Numbered from the stretch's first letter, positions 41,874 to 52,932 are shown. The stretch is DNA of 64,000 nucleotides from Alphaproteobacteria bacterium (GCA_030425395.1 JAUIAS010000011.1:1-64000), one strand, 5' to 3'. The notes: generated from the letters alone by a model not told the origin. A program made the numbers and translations.

Positions 41874-43169
41874 ATGACGTCTGTGAAAACAGCCGATTTT
41901 TCGATCTTTTCGCGCCGCGAATCCGAGGCGCGCAGCTATTGCCGTAGCTTTGAGACAACCTTCGTCTCGGCTTCGGGCAGCATGATGACCGACGCAAACG
42001 GACGCCGTTACATTGACTTCCTGTCAGGGTGTTTGTCGCTGAACTATGGGCATAACGACCCGGACATGAAGCAGGCGCTGGTGGATCACATCACCGCCGA
42101 TGGCGTCGCGCATGGGCTGGATATGTATACCGACACCAAGGCGCGGTTCCTTGAAACCTTCGAACGCCTGATCCTTGCCCCGCGCGGGATGGATCACCGC
42201 GTCATGATGACCGGCCCCACGGGCACCAACGCGGTTGAGGCGGCGATCAAGCTGGCCCGCAAGGTGACCGGGCGCCGGAATGTGATTGCCTTTACCAACG
42301 GATTCCACGGCATGACGCTGGGCGCTCTGGCGTGCACCGGGAATGCCGGCAAGCGGGATGGCGCTGGCGGTGCCGCGCTGTCCGACGTGACGCGGATGCC
42401 CTATGAAGGTGCCCTTGGCGACGACGTGGATACGCTGGCGATGCTGGAGGCGATGCTCGACAATCCGTCCAGCGGTATTGACGCCCCCGCCGCGTTCATT
42501 CTTGAGCCGGTCCAGGGCGAAGGCGGGTTGAATGCCGCGTCGGGCAACTGGATGCGGGGCATTGAACGGATTGCGCGCAAACACGGCGCGCTGCTGATTG
42601 TCGATGACATTCAGGCCGGGTGCGGGCGCACCGGGACATTCTTCAGCTTTGAGGACATGGGCATCACGCCGGACTTGATCCCGATGGCTAAATCGCTGTC
42701 CGGTTTCGGCCTGCCGTTCGCGGCGCTGCTCATCCGGCCTGAACGTGACATCTGGAAGCCAGCCGAACACAACGGCACGTTCCGGGGCAATACCCATGCC
42801 TTTGTCACGGCCCGCGTGGCGATCGAGAAATTCTGGTCCGACAACAGTTTCGCAGAAACGCTTTCCGCCAAAGCGGCGATGCTGGAAGAAGGGTTGCGAA
42901 CCGTCGCATCGCTTGTCGAAGGGGCCGAACTCAAGGGGCGTGGTCTCATGCAGGGCGTTGATGTGCGCTCGGGCGATCTGGCTGCCGAAATCTGCGCGCG
43001 CGCCTTTGACAAGGGGCTGATCATCGAAACATCCGGTGCCTATGACGAAGTCGTCAAGGTGCTTGCCCCGCTGACCACCTCGGACGAGGTTATGCGCCAC
43101 GGGCTGAATATCCTTCTTGATGCGACCCGAGAGGTCGTCACGGCAAAACCTGCAATGGCAGCGGAGTAA
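41874..43169 (+). CDS. ectB: Diaminobutyrate-2-oxoglutarate transaminase EctB
   Basis: PLP enzyme making L-2,4-diaminobutyrate from aspartate semialdehyde and glutamate, first committed step of ectoine synthesis. The 431-residue protein from ATG 41874 (GGAAGGA 6 bases upstream) has [15 protein letters not shown] near the start, [13 protein letters not shown] (PLP ring aspartate) and the PLP-lysine region [17 protein letters not shown], as in EctB proteins. The 48-base open extension upstream is unlikely to be translated. It sits between ectA (60 bases) and ectC (5 bases). Confidence 0.95.
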   Translation: MTSVKTADFSIFSRRESEARSYCRSFETTFVSASGSMMTDANGRRYIDFLSGCLSLNYGHNDPDMKQALVDHITADGVAHGLDMYTDTKARFLETFERLILAPRGMDHRVMMTGPTGTNAVEAAIKLARKVTGRRNVIAFTNGFHGMTLGALACTGNAGKRDGAGGAALSDVTRMPYEGALGDDVDTLAMLEAMLDNPSSGIDAPAAFILEPVQGEGGLNAASGNWMRGIERIARKHGALLIVDDIQAGCGRTGTFFSFEDMGITPDLIPMAKSLSGFGLPFAALLIRPERDIWKPAEHNGTFRGNTHAFVTARVAIEKFWSDNSFAETLSAKAAMLEEGLRTVASLVEGAELKGRGLMQGVDVRSGDLAAEICARAFDKGLIIETSGAYDEVVKVLAPLTTSDEVMRHGLNILLDATREVVTAKPAMAAE

Positions 43170-43174
43170 CAGAC

Positions 43175-43567
43175 ATGATCGTACGTGATTTCAATCACAT
43201 CGTAGAAAAAGAACGGAACCGCGTGGTGAGCGATGCCAAATGGTCATCGGTCAGGATGCTTCTGGCCGATGACGGGATGGGGTTTTCCTTCCACATCACC
43301 TTTCTTGAGGCCGGATCGGAACACACGTTCGAATACAAGAACCACTTTGAAAGCGTTTACTGCATGCAGGGCAAGGGGGCGATCACCGACCTCAAGACCG
43401 GCGAGACCCACGAAATTCGTCCGGGCGTGATGTATGCGCTGAACGAACATGATCGCCACACCCTGCGCGCCGAGGAAGAACTCGTCATGGCGTGTGTCTT
43501 CAATCCGCCGGTTACCGGCAATGAAGTCCACCAGGCTGACGGTTCCTATGCGCTCGAATCGAGCTAA
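43175..43567 (+). CDS. ectC: Ectoine synthase EctC
   Basis: Cupin-fold, iron-dependent enzyme that closes N-gamma-acetyldiaminobutyrate to ectoine. 130 residues, the standard length, beginning [19 protein letters not shown]. Cupin motifs are visible at [22 protein letters not shown] (split by the family insert) and the [10 protein letters not shown] region, with the conserved Glu and His ligands. It follows ectB by 5 bases. Confidence 0.95.
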   Translation: MIVRDFNHIVEKERNRVVSDAKWSSVRMLLADDGMGFSFHITFLEAGSEHTFEYKNHFESVYCMQGKGAITDLKTGETHEIRPGVMYALNEHDRHTLRAEEELVMACVFNPPVTGNEVHQADGSYALESS

Positions 43568-43579
43568 GCGAGGTTTTTC

Positions 43580-45013
43580 ATGACCCATTCCACCCATACC
43601 GTCGAAAAGATCGGGGGCACTTCCATGAGCCGGATCGGCGAATTGAAGGAGAGCCTGATCATCGGTGATCGGTCGGGGGCTGATCTTTATGGCCGCATCT
43701 TTGTGGTATCCGCCTTTGGCGGCATTACCAACAAACTGCTCGAACACAAGAAATCCGGCGAACCGGGGGTCTATGCCCTGTTTGCCAATGACGATGACGA
43801 TCACGGCTGGCTGGATGCTCTGACGCATGTGCGCGACGCGATGGAGGCCGCGCATACCGATGTTCTGGATCACCCGGCAGACCGGTCAACCGCGGATGAG
43901 TTCGTTCGCGACCGGATAGAAGGGGCCAGATCGTGCCTTTTCGATCTTCAGCGGCTGTGTTCTTACGGTCATTTCCGCCTGTCGTCGCACATGCTGGCAA
44001 CGCGCGAGCTTCTTTCGGGGCTGGGCGAGGCGCATTCGGCTTTTGTCACCGCACTTTTGCTGAACCGTGCAGGGGTCAACGCGCGTTTTGTGGATCTCAG
44101 CGGTTGGCGCGATGAAAATGAAATGGACCTGGACGCCCGGATTCACGCCGGTCTGGAGGACGTGAACCTCCACGAGGAAATGCCGATCGTCACCGGGTAT
44201 GCCCAGTGCCGCGAAGGTCTGATGAAAGAGTTTGATCGCGGCTATTCCGAAGTGACGTTTTCGCGCATCGCCGCATCGACGGGGGCCCGCGAGGCGATCA
44301 TTCACAAGGAATTCCACCTGTCTTCTGCCGATCCCAAGATTGTTGGCTGCGATCAGGTGCGCAAACTTGGCCACACCAACTATGACGTGGCGGACCAGCT
44401 GTCCAACATGGGCATGGAGGCGATCCACCCCAAGGCAGCCAAGACGCTGCGACAGGCTGGCGTGCCTTTGCGTGTGACAAATGCGTTTGAGCCGCACGAT
44501 CCGGGCACATTGATCGACGAAGCCCCCGGCGATGCGCCGGGTGTCGAGATCGTGACCGGTCTCAAGGTGGTTGCACTTGAGGTGTTTGAACAGGACATGG
44601 TTGGCGTCAAAGGGTATGACGCGGCCATTCTGGATGCGTTGCAGCGCCACAAGGTGCGGATCGTGTCAAAGACCTCGAACGCGAACACGATCACCCACTA
44701 TGTCGAAGCGTCGCTCAAGGTGGTGCGTCGGGTTGTCGTCGATCTTGAGACCAAATTCCCCTCGGCAGAGATTGCAACACGGGCTTTGTCCGTGGTGTCG
44801 GCCATCGGGCGCGATCTGGCTGGGGTTCAGGCGCTTTCCAAGGGTCTGACCGCGCTGGACGCGGGCGCGGTAAACGTGATCGCCGCCCATCAGACACCGC
44901 GCAACGTGGATGTGCAATTCGTGGTGGACGCCCGAGACATGGACAAAGGTATCGCCGCGCTGCACGGCGCATTGGTTCCCAACAGGGAGGAACGGCACCT
45001 CAGGGCCGCTTGA
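43580..45013 (+). CDS. ask: Ectoine-operon aspartokinase Ask_Ect
   Basis: Aspartate kinase devoted to ectoine synthesis, phosphorylating aspartate so that semialdehyde is supplied to EctB. 477 residues. The kinase domain begins HTVEKIGGTSMSRI (about 4-17), and a C-terminal ACT region starts around residue 375 (LSVVSAIGRDLAGVQ). The feedback-insensitive Ask_Ect group occurs with ectABC in many marine proteobacteria. It is last in the operon, 12 bases after ectC, and is followed by a strong terminator. Confidence 0.93.
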   Translation: MTHSTHTVEKIGGTSMSRIGELKESLIIGDRSGADLYGRIFVVSAFGGITNKLLEHKKSGEPGVYALFANDDDDHGWLDALTHVRDAMEAAHTDVLDHPADRSTADEFVRDRIEGARSCLFDLQRLCSYGHFRLSSHMLATRELLSGLGEAHSAFVTALLLNRAGVNARFVDLSGWRDENEMDLDARIHAGLEDVNLHEEMPIVTGYAQCREGLMKEFDRGYSEVTFSRIAASTGAREAIIHKEFHLSSADPKIVGCDQVRKLGHTNYDVADQLSNMGMEAIHPKAAKTLRQAGVPLRVTNAFEPHDPGTLIDEAPGDAPGVEIVTGLKVVALEVFEQDMVGVKGYDAAILDALQRHKVRIVSKTSNANTITHYVEASLKVVRRVVVDLETKFPSAEIATRALSVVSAIGRDLAGVQALSKGLTALDAGAVNVIAAHQTPRNVDVQFVVDARDMDKGIAALHGALVPNREERHLRAA

Positions 45014-45048
45014 GACAGCCATCAGAGGCCGGGTCAACCGGCCCAACT

Positions 45049-45083
45049 AAAACCCCGGCGTGTTTTGGCACGCCGGGGTTTTT
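45049..45083 (+). terminator. Intrinsic terminator of the ectoine operon
   Basis: AAAACCCCGGCGTG pairs perfectly with CACGCCGGGGTTTT (14 pairs) around TTTTGG and is followed by a T. The A-side and T-side also permit use by the convergent carB transcript. A smaller GGCCGG/CCGGCC stem lies just upstream, near 45028. Confidence 0.9.
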
Positions 45084-45109
45084 GGTTTTCAACTTGTGGG
45101 CGCGGTGCG

Positions 45110-48100
45110 TCAGGCTTGCAGCGCCTTTACATCCACGTCGCCTTCGGCCTGTGCCTTGATCGCCATTGCCGCCGCGTTGGCACCGGCAGCCGTGGTGAAA
45201 TAGGGGATCTTGTCATACAGCGCGATGGACCGGATGGAGCGGGAGTCATCCACCGCTTGCGCACCTTCTGTGGTGTTCATAACCAGCTGGATGTCCCCGT
45301 TCTTCATCAGGTCGGTGATGTCCGGGCGGCCCTCATACACCTTGTTGACCTTGTTACATGTGACACCCTGTGCGGCAAGCCAGTCATGCGTGCCGCTTGT
45401 CGCGACAAGGCTGAAACCCAAATCGGTCAGTGCCCGCGCCGCGTCAATCATCAACGGGGTTTTGTCCTCATCCCGGATCGAGATGAAGGCACATCCACTG
45501 CGCGGCAGGTCCATGCCCGCGCCCATTTGCGCCTTGAGAAAGGCACGCGGGAAATCACGATCCCAGCCCATGACCTCACCGGTTGACCGCATTTCCGGGC
45601 CAAGGATGGTATCAACGCCGGGGAAACGGGCAAAGGGCAGAACCGCTTCCTTGACCGAGAACCACGGCATGTTCGGGTTTGCCAGCGTCATGGGATCTGC
45701 CAGCGGCAGAACCGTGTCATAGGAGGCGGCCGTGTCGTAATCCGGGCGCATCGGGAAATCCGACAGCTTCTCGCCGGCCATGATACGCGCTGCAATCGAC
45801 GCGATGGCGCTGTCGGTTGCCTTGGCAACAAACGGCACTGTGCGCGACGCGCGGGGGTTCACCTCGATCAGGAAGATTTCCCCGTCCTTGATCGCGAATT
45901 GCACGTTCATCAGTCCGACCACGTTCAGACCGCGGGCCAGAGCCTCGGTCTGGGTTTCGATCTCGGCGAGCACTTCAGCGGAAAGCGAGTAGGGAGGAAG
46001 CGAACAGGCGCTGTCGCCGGAATGAACGCCTGCCTCTTCGATATGCTGCATGATGCCCGCGACATGGACGCTTTCCCCGTCGCACAGTGCATCGACGTCA
46101 AGCTCGACCGCGCCCGACAAATAGCTGTCGAGAAGAACCGGGCTGTCGCCCGAGACCACGACCGCTTCGTTGATATAGCGTTCAAGCTGTGCGGTATCGC
46201 GCACGATTTCCATCGCGCGACCGCCCAGAACATAAGAGGGGCGGATCACCAGTGGATATCCGATGTCCTTGGCAATCTCCATCGCCTCGGCACCGGAATG
46301 GGCAATGCCGTTATGTGGCTGCTTGAGCCCCAGATCATTGACCAGTTTCTGGAACCGCTCGCGGTCTTCGGCAAGGTCGATCGCATCCGGCGTGGTGCCG
46401 AGAATAGGGATGCCTTCGGCCTCGAGCGCGCGGGCGAGCTTCAGAGGGGTCTGGCCGCCAAATTGGACGATCACACCGTGCAATGTGCCGTTGGATTGCT
46501 CAACGCGCAGGATTTCCATCACGTGTTCAAAGGTCAGCGGCTCAAAATACAGACGGTCGGACGTGTCGTAATCGGTGGACACGGTTTCCGGGTTGCAGTT
46601 GACCATGATCGTTTCATAACCCGCATCCGTCAGCGCGAAACAGGCGTGACAGCAGCAGTAATCGAATTCGATCCCCTGGCCGATCCGGTTCGGGCCACCG
46701 CCGAGAATGACAACTTTCTTGCGGTCCGAGGGGCGCGCTTCGCATTCCACTTCGCCCATCATCGGGGCTTCGTAGGTGGAGTACATATAGGGCGTCTGCG
46801 CCTCGAACTCGGCGGCACAGGTGTCGATACGCTTGAACACCGCGGTCACGCCAAGATTATGGCGCGCGCGCCGCACGTTGTCTTCGTCGCGCCCCGTCAG
46901 CGCACCGAGGCGCGCATCGGTAAAGCCCAGCATCTTGAGATCGCGCAGGCCCTCTTCGGTCGTGGGAAGGCCGTCGCGGCGAATGCGGGCTTCGGTTTCA
47001 ATGATTTCGCGAATACGGGCCAGGAACCATGGGTCAAACGCCGTGACGCCCTGAATTTCATCGTTGCTCAGCCCGTGGCGCATGGCCTGAGCGATCACGC
47101 GAATACGGTCCGGGGTTTGCAGGCTCAGCGCCTTGATGACCGCCGCCTTTTCAGCGCCTGCATCTTCCCAATGGCCCACGCTCACCCCGGGAATGGAGTA
47201 TTCGTCAAACCCGGTCAGCCCGGTTTCCATCGACGCCAGGGCCTTTTGCATGGATTCGTGGATCGTGCGGCCGATTGACATGGCCTCGCCCACGGATTTC
47301 ATCGCCGTGGTCAGATAGGGTTCGGACCCTGCGAATTTCTCAAAGGCAAAGCGCGGAATTTTTGTGACCACATAGTCGATCGTCGGCTCGAACGATGCCG
47401 GGGTTACCTTGGTGATGTCGTTGTCCAGCTCATCAAGGGTATAGCCGACCGCCAGTTTGGCCGCGATCTTGGCGATGGGGAACCCCGTCGCCTTGGAGGC
47501 CAATGCCGAGGACCGCGACACACGGGGGTTCATTTCGATCACAACCATACGGCCATCGGCGGGATTGATCGCCCATTGCACGTTCGAGCCGCCGGTTTCC
47601 ACGCCGATTTCGCGCAGCACGGCGATCGAGCCGTTGCGCATGATCTGATATTCCTTGTCGGTCAACGTCAGCGCCGGGGCCACGGTGATCGAATCGCCGG
47701 TGTGCACACCCATCGGGTCCACGTTTTCGATGGAACACACGATAATGGCGTTGTCGGCCTTGTCGCGGACAACCTCCATTTCGTATTCCTTCCAGCCCAG
47801 CAGACTTTCATCGACAAGGATCTGGCCCACCGGCGACGCATCCATGCCCGAGCGGCAGAAATGGATATAGTCATCGCGGTTGTAGGCCACGCCACCGCCG
47901 GTTCCACCGAGGGTATAGGCCGGACGGATGATCGCGGGCAGGCCGATGTCCTCAAGCGCCTCAAGGGCGATGCGCAACCCTTCTTCCAGATCGCGTTTGC
48001 CGTCGGCTTTCTTGGGGGCGGTCACGATGGTGGCACGGGGGTTTTCCAGTCCGAGGCGATCCATCGCCTCGCGGAACAGCTTGCGGTCTTCGGCCATTTC

Positions 48101-48469
48101 GATGGCGTCACGCTTGGCTCCGATCATTTCGACGCCGAACTTGTCCAGAACGCCCATCTCTTCTAGGGCAAGCGATGTATTCAGGCCGGTCTGACCGCCC
48201 ATCGTCGGCAAAAGCGCGTCTGGACGCTCCTTTTCGATGATCTTGGCAACGATCTCGGGGGTGATCGGCTCAATATACGTGGCATCGGCAAGGCCCGGAT
48301 CGGTCATGATCGTCGCCGGGTTTGAGTTGACGAGGATAACCCGATACCCTTCCTCGCGCAGCGCCTTGCATGCCTGTGCGCCGGAGTAATCGAATTCGCA
48401 GGCCTGTCCGATGACAATGGGTCCTGCTCCGATGATCATGATCGACTGGATGTCGGTTCTCTTCGGCAT
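45110..48469 (-). CDS. carB: Carbamoyl-phosphate synthase large subunit
   Basis: Makes carbamoyl phosphate from glutamine-derived ammonia, bicarbonate and two ATP, for arginine and pyrimidine synthesis. 1119 residues from ATG 48469, beginning [22 protein letters not shown]. Two homologous ATP-grasp halves are visible (first half [35 protein letters not shown]; second half [39 protein letters not shown]) and an MGS-like allosteric domain at the C-terminus. The 21-codon open extension upstream is not family-like. It is divergent from aspS with about 197 bases between. Confidence 0.97.
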   Translation of the reverse strand: MPKRTDIQSIMIIGAGPIVIGQACEFDYSGAQACKALREEGYRVILVNSNPATIMTDPGLADATYIEPITPEIVAKIIEKERPDALLPTMGGQTGLNTSLALEEMGVLDKFGVEMIGAKRDAIEMAEDRKLFREAMDRLGLENPRATIVTAPKKADGKRDLEEGLRIALEALEDIGLPAIIRPAYTLGGTGGGVAYNRDDYIHFCRSGMDASPVGQILVDESLLGWKEYEMEVVRDKADNAIIVCSIENVDPMGVHTGDSITVAPALTLTDKEYQIMRNGSIAVLREIGVETGGSNVQWAINPADGRMVVIEMNPRVSRSSALASKATGFPIAKIAAKLAVGYTLDELDNDITKVTPASFEPTIDYVVTKIPRFAFEKFAGSEPYLTTAMKSVGEAMSIGRTIHESMQKALASMETGLTGFDEYSIPGVSVGHWEDAGAEKAAVIKALSLQTPDRIRVIAQAMRHGLSNDEIQGVTAFDPWFLARIREIIETEARIRRDGLPTTEEGLRDLKMLGFTDARLGALTGRDEDNVRRARHNLGVTAVFKRIDTCAAEFEAQTPYMYSTYEAPMMGEVECEARPSDRKKVVILGGGPNRIGQGIEFDYCCCHACFALTDAGYETIMVNCNPETVSTDYDTSDRLYFEPLTFEHVMEILRVEQSNGTLHGVIVQFGGQTPLKLARALEAEGIPILGTTPDAIDLAEDRERFQKLVNDLGLKQPHNGIAHSGAEAMEIAKDIGYPLVIRPSYVLGGRAMEIVRDTAQLERYINEAVVVSGDSPVLLDSYLSGAVELDVDALCDGESVHVAGIMQHIEEAGVHSGDSACSLPPYSLSAEVLAEIETQTEALARGLNVVGLMNVQFAIKDGEIFLIEVNPRASRTVPFVAKATDSAIASIAARIMAGEKLSDFPMRPDYDTAASYDTVLPLADPMTLANPNMPWFSVKEAVLPFARFPGVDTILGPEMRSTGEVMGWDRDFPRAFLKAQMGAGMDLPRSGCAFISIRDEDKTPLMIDAARALTDLGFSLVATSGTHDWLAAQGVTCNKVNKVYEGRPDITDLMKNGDIQLVMNTTEGAQAVDDSRSIRSIALYDKIPYFTTAAGANAAAMAIKAQAEGDVDVKALQA

Positions 48470-48603
48470 ATCGCGGTCCCTCTGGATGTTTAAAGGCGCC
48501 CCCTGCGCCCAAATTGTCTGCCTTATATTCATGGCGCGGGCAGGCGCAAGAGGGGAAGCAGCCCAATCATGCCGCAGGGTGCGCGCAGAATCGGTCGCGG
48601 GCC

Positions 48604-48632
48604 TTGACTTCCGGGGTCAGAGACGGTGTATC
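48604..48632 (+). promoter_or_regulatory. Candidate aspS promoter
   Basis: TTGACT and TGTATC with a 17-base spacer, ending 35 bases before the aspS start codon, in the divergent carB-aspS region. AAGGAAAA lies just before the ATG as ribosome site. Confidence 0.5.
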
Positions 48633-48666
48633 GGCGCGACCGCGTCAGCACTGAAGGAAAAACACC

Positions 48667-50448
48667 ATGCACGCCTTTCGCAGCCATACCTGCGCTGATC
48701 TGAACGCCGCCAATGTGGGCGAAACCGTGCGCCTGTCGGGCTGGGTCCACCGGGTCCGCGACCATGGCGGCATTCTGTTTATCGACCTGCGCGACCATTA
48801 CGGGATCACGCAGGTTCTGTGCGATCCCGACAGCCCGGTCTTTTCACAGGTCGAAGCCGTGCGCAGCGAATGGTGCATCCGCATCGACGGCACCGTGAAA
48901 GCCCGCGACGCGGATCTCGTGAACCCCAAGCTGCCGACCGGCGAAATCGAAGTGTTCGTGCGTGACATGGAAGTTCTGGGCCGCTCTGAAGAACTGCCCC
49001 TGATGGTGTTCGGCGATCAGGAATACCCCGAGGAAACCCGCCTGCGCTATCGCTATCTCGACCTGCGGCGCGAGGCCATGCAGAACAACATGACCCTGCG
49101 CTCGGACGTGGTGACGTCGATCCGCCGCCGCATGTGGGATCTGAACTTCCGCGAATTCCAGACGCCGATCATCACCGCATCCAGCCCCGAAGGCGCGCGC
49201 GATTTCCTTGTGCCGTCGCGCCAGCATCCGGGCAAGTTCTATGCACTGCCGCAGGCTCCGCAGCAATTCAAACAGCTGATCATGGTCAGCGGCTTTGACA
49301 AGTATTTCCAGATTGCGCCCTGTTTCCGCGACGAGGATCCGCGCGCAGACCGTTCACCCACCGATTTCTACCAGCTTGACATGGAAATGTCCTTTGTCAC
49401 CCAGCAGGACGTGTTCGACACGATCGCGCCGGTGATTGCCGGTGTGTTCGACGAATTCGGCGGCGGGCGTCGCGTGGACGCGCCGCAGGACTGGCCACAG
49501 ATTTCCTATCGCGACGCGGCGCTCTGGTATGGCACGGACAAGCCCGACCTGCGTAACCCGATCAAGATGCAGGTGGTCAGCGAGCATTTCGCCGGTTCGG
49601 GCTTTGCCATCTTTGCCAAACTGCTCGAACAGGAAGGCACGGAAATCCGCGCGATCCCAGCACCCACAGGCGGCAGCCGCAAGTTCTGCGACCGCATGAA
49701 CGCCTTTGCCCAGAAAGAGGGCCTGCCGGGGATGGGCTATATCTTCTGGCGCGAGACCAATGGCGAAATGGAAGCTGCCGGTCCGCTGGCCAAGAACATC
49801 GGCCCCGAACGCACCGAGGCGATCCGCCAGCAGCTTGGCCTTGGCGTGGGCGACGCAGCCTTCTTCCTTGGTGGCAAGCCCGAAGCGTTCGAAAAGGTCG
49901 CGGGCAAGGCGCGCGTGGCCATCGGCGAAGAACTGGGCCTGACCGATCAGGACCGTTTTGCCTTTGCATGGATCGTCGATTTCCCGATGTATGAGGCCGA
50001 CGAAGACAGCGGCGCGGTGGATTTCAGCCACAACCCCTTCTCCATGCCGCAGGGCGGGATCGAGGCACTGGATGGCGATCCTCTCGATATTCTCGGGTAT
50101 CAATACGATCTGGCATGCAACGGATATGAACTTGTGTCCGGTGCGATCCGCAATCACAAGCTGGACATCATGATCAAGGCCTTTGAAATGGCAGGCTATG
50201 GCGAAGACGAGGTGCGCAAGCGGTTCGGCGGCATGGTCAATGCGTTCCAGTATGGTGCGCCGCCCCACGGTGGATGCGCCGCGGGGATCGACCGGATCGT
50301 CATGTTGCTGGCCGATACGGCCAACATCCGCGAGGTCATCATGTTCCCGATGAACCAGCGGGCCGAAGATCTGATGATGTCTGCACCGTCCGATCCGATG
50401 GCCGATCAGTTGATGGAACTCGGGCTGCGTGTCATTCCGCGCGACTGA
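48667..50448 (+). CDS. aspS: Aspartyl-tRNA synthetase
   Basis: Class II synthetase that charges tRNA-Asp, in many alphaproteobacteria also tRNA-Asn. 593 residues, the bacterial-type length including the GAD insertion domain. The N-terminal OB fold ([18 protein letters not shown]) binds the anticodon. Class II motifs are seen in [15 protein letters not shown] (motif 1 region), [19 protein letters not shown] (motif 2) and [15 protein letters not shown] (motif 3). It is divergent from carB and 51 bases before a GNAT gene on the same strand. Confidence 0.97.
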   Translation: MHAFRSHTCADLNAANVGETVRLSGWVHRVRDHGGILFIDLRDHYGITQVLCDPDSPVFSQVEAVRSEWCIRIDGTVKARDADLVNPKLPTGEIEVFVRDMEVLGRSEELPLMVFGDQEYPEETRLRYRYLDLRREAMQNNMTLRSDVVTSIRRRMWDLNFREFQTPIITASSPEGARDFLVPSRQHPGKFYALPQAPQQFKQLIMVSGFDKYFQIAPCFRDEDPRADRSPTDFYQLDMEMSFVTQQDVFDTIAPVIAGVFDEFGGGRRVDAPQDWPQISYRDAALWYGTDKPDLRNPIKMQVVSEHFAGSGFAIFAKLLEQEGTEIRAIPAPTGGSRKFCDRMNAFAQKEGLPGMGYIFWRETNGEMEAAGPLAKNIGPERTEAIRQQLGLGVGDAAFFLGGKPEAFEKVAGKARVAIGEELGLTDQDRFAFAWIVDFPMYEADEDSGAVDFSHNPFSMPQGGIEALDGDPLDILGYQYDLACNGYELVSGAIRNHKLDIMIKAFEMAGYGEDEVRKRFGGMVNAFQYGAPPHGGCAAGIDRIVMLLADTANIREVIMFPMNQRAEDLMMSAPSDPMADQLMELGLRVIPRD

Positions 50449-50464
50449 TCCTGAAAACACCGGC

Positions 50465-50493
50465 TTGGCCTGCGCGGCGCGTGCGGCTAGGCT
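50465..50493 (+). promoter_or_regulatory. Candidate promoter for a leaderless GNAT transcript
   Basis: TTGGCC and TAGGCT are separated by 17 bases. The -10 ends 6 bases before ATG 50500, so the transcript would begin at or next to the start codon, and no ribosome site is visible upstream of it. Confidence 0.4.
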
Positions 50494-50499
50494 TGGTGT

Positions 50500-51234
50500 A
50501 TGAACAGACACAGTGACGACAGAAACCCGGAACGGCCGCTTGGCCGCCCGGTTCCCGACTGGACCCCGCCGCCGCGCCCCGAAGGCGCGGTTCTCAGCGG
50601 GCGATATGCCGTTTTGGAGCCGCTGTCTGCCGCCGACCATGCGGCGCTCCTGTTTCGCGAATATGACGGGCACGACGCACTCTGGGATTACATGCCGCAG
50701 GGGCCGTTTTCCTCCGCGTCCCTGTTTCATCGCTGGGTGCGGGATGCCACCGCCGACCCGGATTTCGTCTATTACGCCATTCGCAACCGTGACACCGGGC
50801 GTTGCAGCGGCGTGGCCAGCTATCTGCGCATCGCGCCCGAGGCCGGGTCGATCGAGGTGGGCAATATCAACCTTTCGCCCAGCCTTCAGGGGACCCGCGC
50901 CGCGACAGAGGCGATGTTCATGATGATGCAATGGGCCTTTGATGCGGGTTATCGCCGGTATGAATGGAAGTGCAACGCGCTCAACCGGCCGTCGCGCCGT
51001 GCCGCGCAGCGGCTGGGTTTCAGTTTCGAGGGCATTTTCTACAATGCCGTCGTGGTCAAAGGTCGCAACCGCGATACCGCCTGGTTCGCGGTGATAGATA
51101 GCGACTGGCCCGCCCTGAAAGAGGCGTATCGCGTGTGGCTCGACCCGGCGAATTTTGACGGGCAGGGGCGTCAGCGCGAAAGCTTGGCGGACCTTACCGG
51201 GCTGGTGCGGCGGTTGTCCGATCCCTCGCTCTGA
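50500..51234 (+). CDS. GNAT family N-acetyltransferase, RimJ/RimL type
   Basis: 244-residue acetyltransferase of the RimJ/RimL-like branch. It has an N-terminal Pro/Arg-rich leader (GRPVPDWTPPPRPEGAVLSG), an IEVGNINLSPSLQGTRAATEAM acetyl-CoA region (about residues 113-134, modified loop), and YEWKCNALNRPSRRAAQRLGF, a hallmark of this group. It may modify a protein N-terminus, an amino acid or an antibiotic. It lies 51 bases after aspS with its own probable promoter and is convergent with the response regulator gene. Substrate unknown. Confidence 0.85.
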   Translation: MNRHSDDRNPERPLGRPVPDWTPPPRPEGAVLSGRYAVLEPLSAADHAALLFREYDGHDALWDYMPQGPFSSASLFHRWVRDATADPDFVYYAIRNRDTGRCSGVASYLRIAPEAGSIEVGNINLSPSLQGTRAATEAMFMMMQWAFDAGYRRYEWKCNALNRPSRRAAQRLGFSFEGIFYNAVVVKGRNRDTAWFAVIDSDWPALKEAYRVWLDPANFDGQGRQRESLADLTGLVRRLSDPSL

Positions 51235-51326
51235 CCCGCGGTGTTTATCCCGCGCCACTCGGCGGCGTGCCAACGGACCAGCAACACCCCGGCGATAAGA
51301 AAATACACCGCTACCCCGGCCATTCG

Positions 51327-52046
51327 TTAAATCGCCCGTGCGATGTTGCGGCGGGTCTGGACCAGTCCGGCCAGGCGCGCGGCCGCCGATGTCAGGGGCG
51401 TGCCGGTGTCGCGTCTGCTCCGCACGGCGCGGGCGGCTTCCAGCAGCGCGTCATCGCTCGCGCTGCGGGCGACGCCACACAGGAACCGGGCGGCATAATC
51501 AATCATCCGGTCGTCCGCCAGATCGCCCAAAGCCTCGGCGGCGTGATCCATATCCTCTGCAAAGGCCAGTTGATCCGGTGTGATCCGGTCGTCGGCACAG
51601 GAACGCAGGCCCTTCGGCTGCCTGTCCGGGGGCAGATGCGCCAGCACCGCCTGCTGAAACGCGGCCAGAGATGCCAGCGGTTTGACAAGGAACCCATCCG
51701 CACCTGCGGCAATCGCCTCCTCTGCGGCACCGGTGATGCCCGACAGCCCAAGGATCACATCCACCCGAGGGCGCGTATTGGCCAGCTCGGCAATCAGGTC
51801 GGCACCGGACCCGTCTGGCAGACCAAGGTCGATCACCACGACGGACGGACGATACACCTTGAGATGGCGGCGCGCCGAAAATAGGCAGTCGGCCCGCCGA
51901 ATGCGCGCCCCGCTGCGCAAACACATCAGGCGCAGCGCCTCGCTGGCAAAACGGCTGTCTTCCACCACCAGAACCGTCAGCCCCAGAAGTGGGCGGTCCG
52001 AAGTGGGGCGCGGCGCGGTCATGGTCATTGCGTCAATATCCTGCAT
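51327..52046 (-). CDS. Orphan response regulator receiver-domain protein
   Basis: 239-residue protein with a receiver domain (about residues 20-140): acidic pair Glu29/Asp30, phospho-acceptor Asp73 in VVVIDLGLPDGS, Ser102 and Lys122. The C-terminal 100 residues look helical, without a recognisable DNA-binding domain, and hold charged/alanine-rich segments (ARFLCGVARSASDDALLEAARAVR). GAAAGGA precedes the ATG. No histidine kinase gene is near. It may control a partner protein by binding, as in phosphorelay or motility systems. It is divergent from mce. Confidence 0.8.
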   Translation of the reverse strand: MQDIDAMTMTAPRPTSDRPLLGLTVLVVEDSRFASEALRLMCLRSGARIRRADCLFSARRHLKVYRPSVVVIDLGLPDGSGADLIAELANTRPRVDVILGLSGITGAAEEAIAAGADGFLVKPLASLAAFQQAVLAHLPPDRQPKGLRSCADDRITPDQLAFAEDMDHAAEALGDLADDRMIDYAARFLCGVARSASDDALLEAARAVRSRRDTGTPLTSAAARLAGLVQTRRNIARAI

Positions 52047-52125
52047 CCCCTGTTCCTTTCGCTTGATCCGGGTTGCAGGATCGCGCGACTTACCTAACAC
52101 CACGTTAACGCGCGATTTCGCGCAC

Positions 52126-52154
52126 TTGCCCTTTGCGGGGGCGCGGGACATAAC
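52126..52154 (+). promoter_or_regulatory. Candidate mce promoter
   Basis: TTGCCC and CATAAC with a 17-base spacer, ending 27 bases before the mce ATG, in the divergent gap with the response regulator. Same architecture as the ileS promoter. Confidence 0.4.
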
Positions 52155-52181
52155 CCGCCAAACGCCACGGAGGAAAAAAAC

Positions 52182-52586
52182 ATGATCGGACGCCTGAACC
52201 ACGTAGCCATAGCCGTGCCGGACCTTGAGGCCGCATCGGAACAATACCGCAGCGCGCTGGGGGCCAAGGTTGGTGCCCCGCAGGATGAACCCGACCACGG
52301 TGTAACCGTGGTGTTCATCGAACTGCCCAATACCAAGATCGAACTGCTCTATCCGCTGGGCGAAAACAGCCCCATCCAGGGATTTTTGGACAAGAACCCG
52401 TCGGGCGGCATTCACCACGTCTGTTATGAGGTGGACGACATTCTCGCCGCGCGCGATCACCTTCAGGAAACCGGTGCGCGGGTTCTTGGATCGGGCGAAC
52501 CCAAGATCGGTGCCCACGGCAAACCGGTTCTGTTCCTGCATCCCAAGGATTTCAACGGCTGCCTTGTGGAACTCGAACAGGTCTGA
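52182..52586 (+). CDS. mce: Methylmalonyl-CoA epimerase
   Basis: Interconverts (S)- and (R)-methylmalonyl-CoA, connecting propionyl-CoA breakdown to succinyl-CoA. 134 residues with the vicinal oxygen chelate fold. It begins with MIGRLNHVAIAVPDLEAA and carries metal-ligand positions His7, Glu in IELLYPLGE, His in GIHHVCYEVDD and Glu near the end (VELEQV). GGAGGA is 7 bases before the ATG. It is followed by a DUF1467 gene, a pairing common in Rhodobacterales. Confidence 0.93.
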   Translation: MIGRLNHVAIAVPDLEAASEQYRSALGAKVGAPQDEPDHGVTVVFIELPNTKIELLYPLGENSPIQGFLDKNPSGGIHHVCYEVDDILAARDHLQETGARVLGSGEPKIGAHGKPVLFLHPKDFNGCLVELEQV

Positions 52587-52661
52587 TCGGACGGGTTGCG
52601 CGCGGGTTTTATTTCGCGCGCGCCGCACTATCTCTTCCAGAACATACCCAAAGGAGCCGAC

Positions 52662-52928
52662 ATGGGCATTACCTCAGCACTCGTCCTTCTCGCGGTCATC
52701 TGGTTCATGACCTTCCTGATTGTCCTGCCCTTTCGGATCGAAACCCAAGGTGATCTGGGCGATATCGTTCCGGGCACCCACGCGGGCGCGCCGGAAAATC
52801 ACCACCTCAAGAAAAAAGTGTGGATCACCACGGGGCTTTCGCTGGTGCTGTGGGCAATCATATCCGGCATCATCCTGTCAGGCTGGATCAGGATCAGCGA
52901 TTTCGACTGGATGAGCCGGATGAGTTGA
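52662..52928 (+). CDS. DUF1467 family small membrane protein
   Basis: 88-residue protein with two hydrophobic helices (ALVLLAVIWFMTFLIVLPF, about residues 6-24, and TGLSLVLWAIISGIILSGW, about 57-75) separated by a short loop. DUF1467 is an uncharacterised family that often follows mce. ATG 52662 is preceded by AAAGGAG. It probably forms an operon with mce, 75 bases apart. Function unknown. Confidence 0.85.
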   Translation: MGITSALVLLAVIWFMTFLIVLPFRIETQGDLGDIVPGTHAGAPENHHLKKKVWITTGLSLVLWAIISGIILSGWIRISDFDWMSRMS

Positions 52929-52932
52929 CGGC

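Noticed and set aside
45899-47278. 459-residue open frame on the plus strand
   Set aside because: Antisense to carB; shadow of a long conserved gene.
49354-51273. 639-residue open frame on the minus strand
   Set aside because: Antisense to aspS and the GNAT gene, both with clear motifs.
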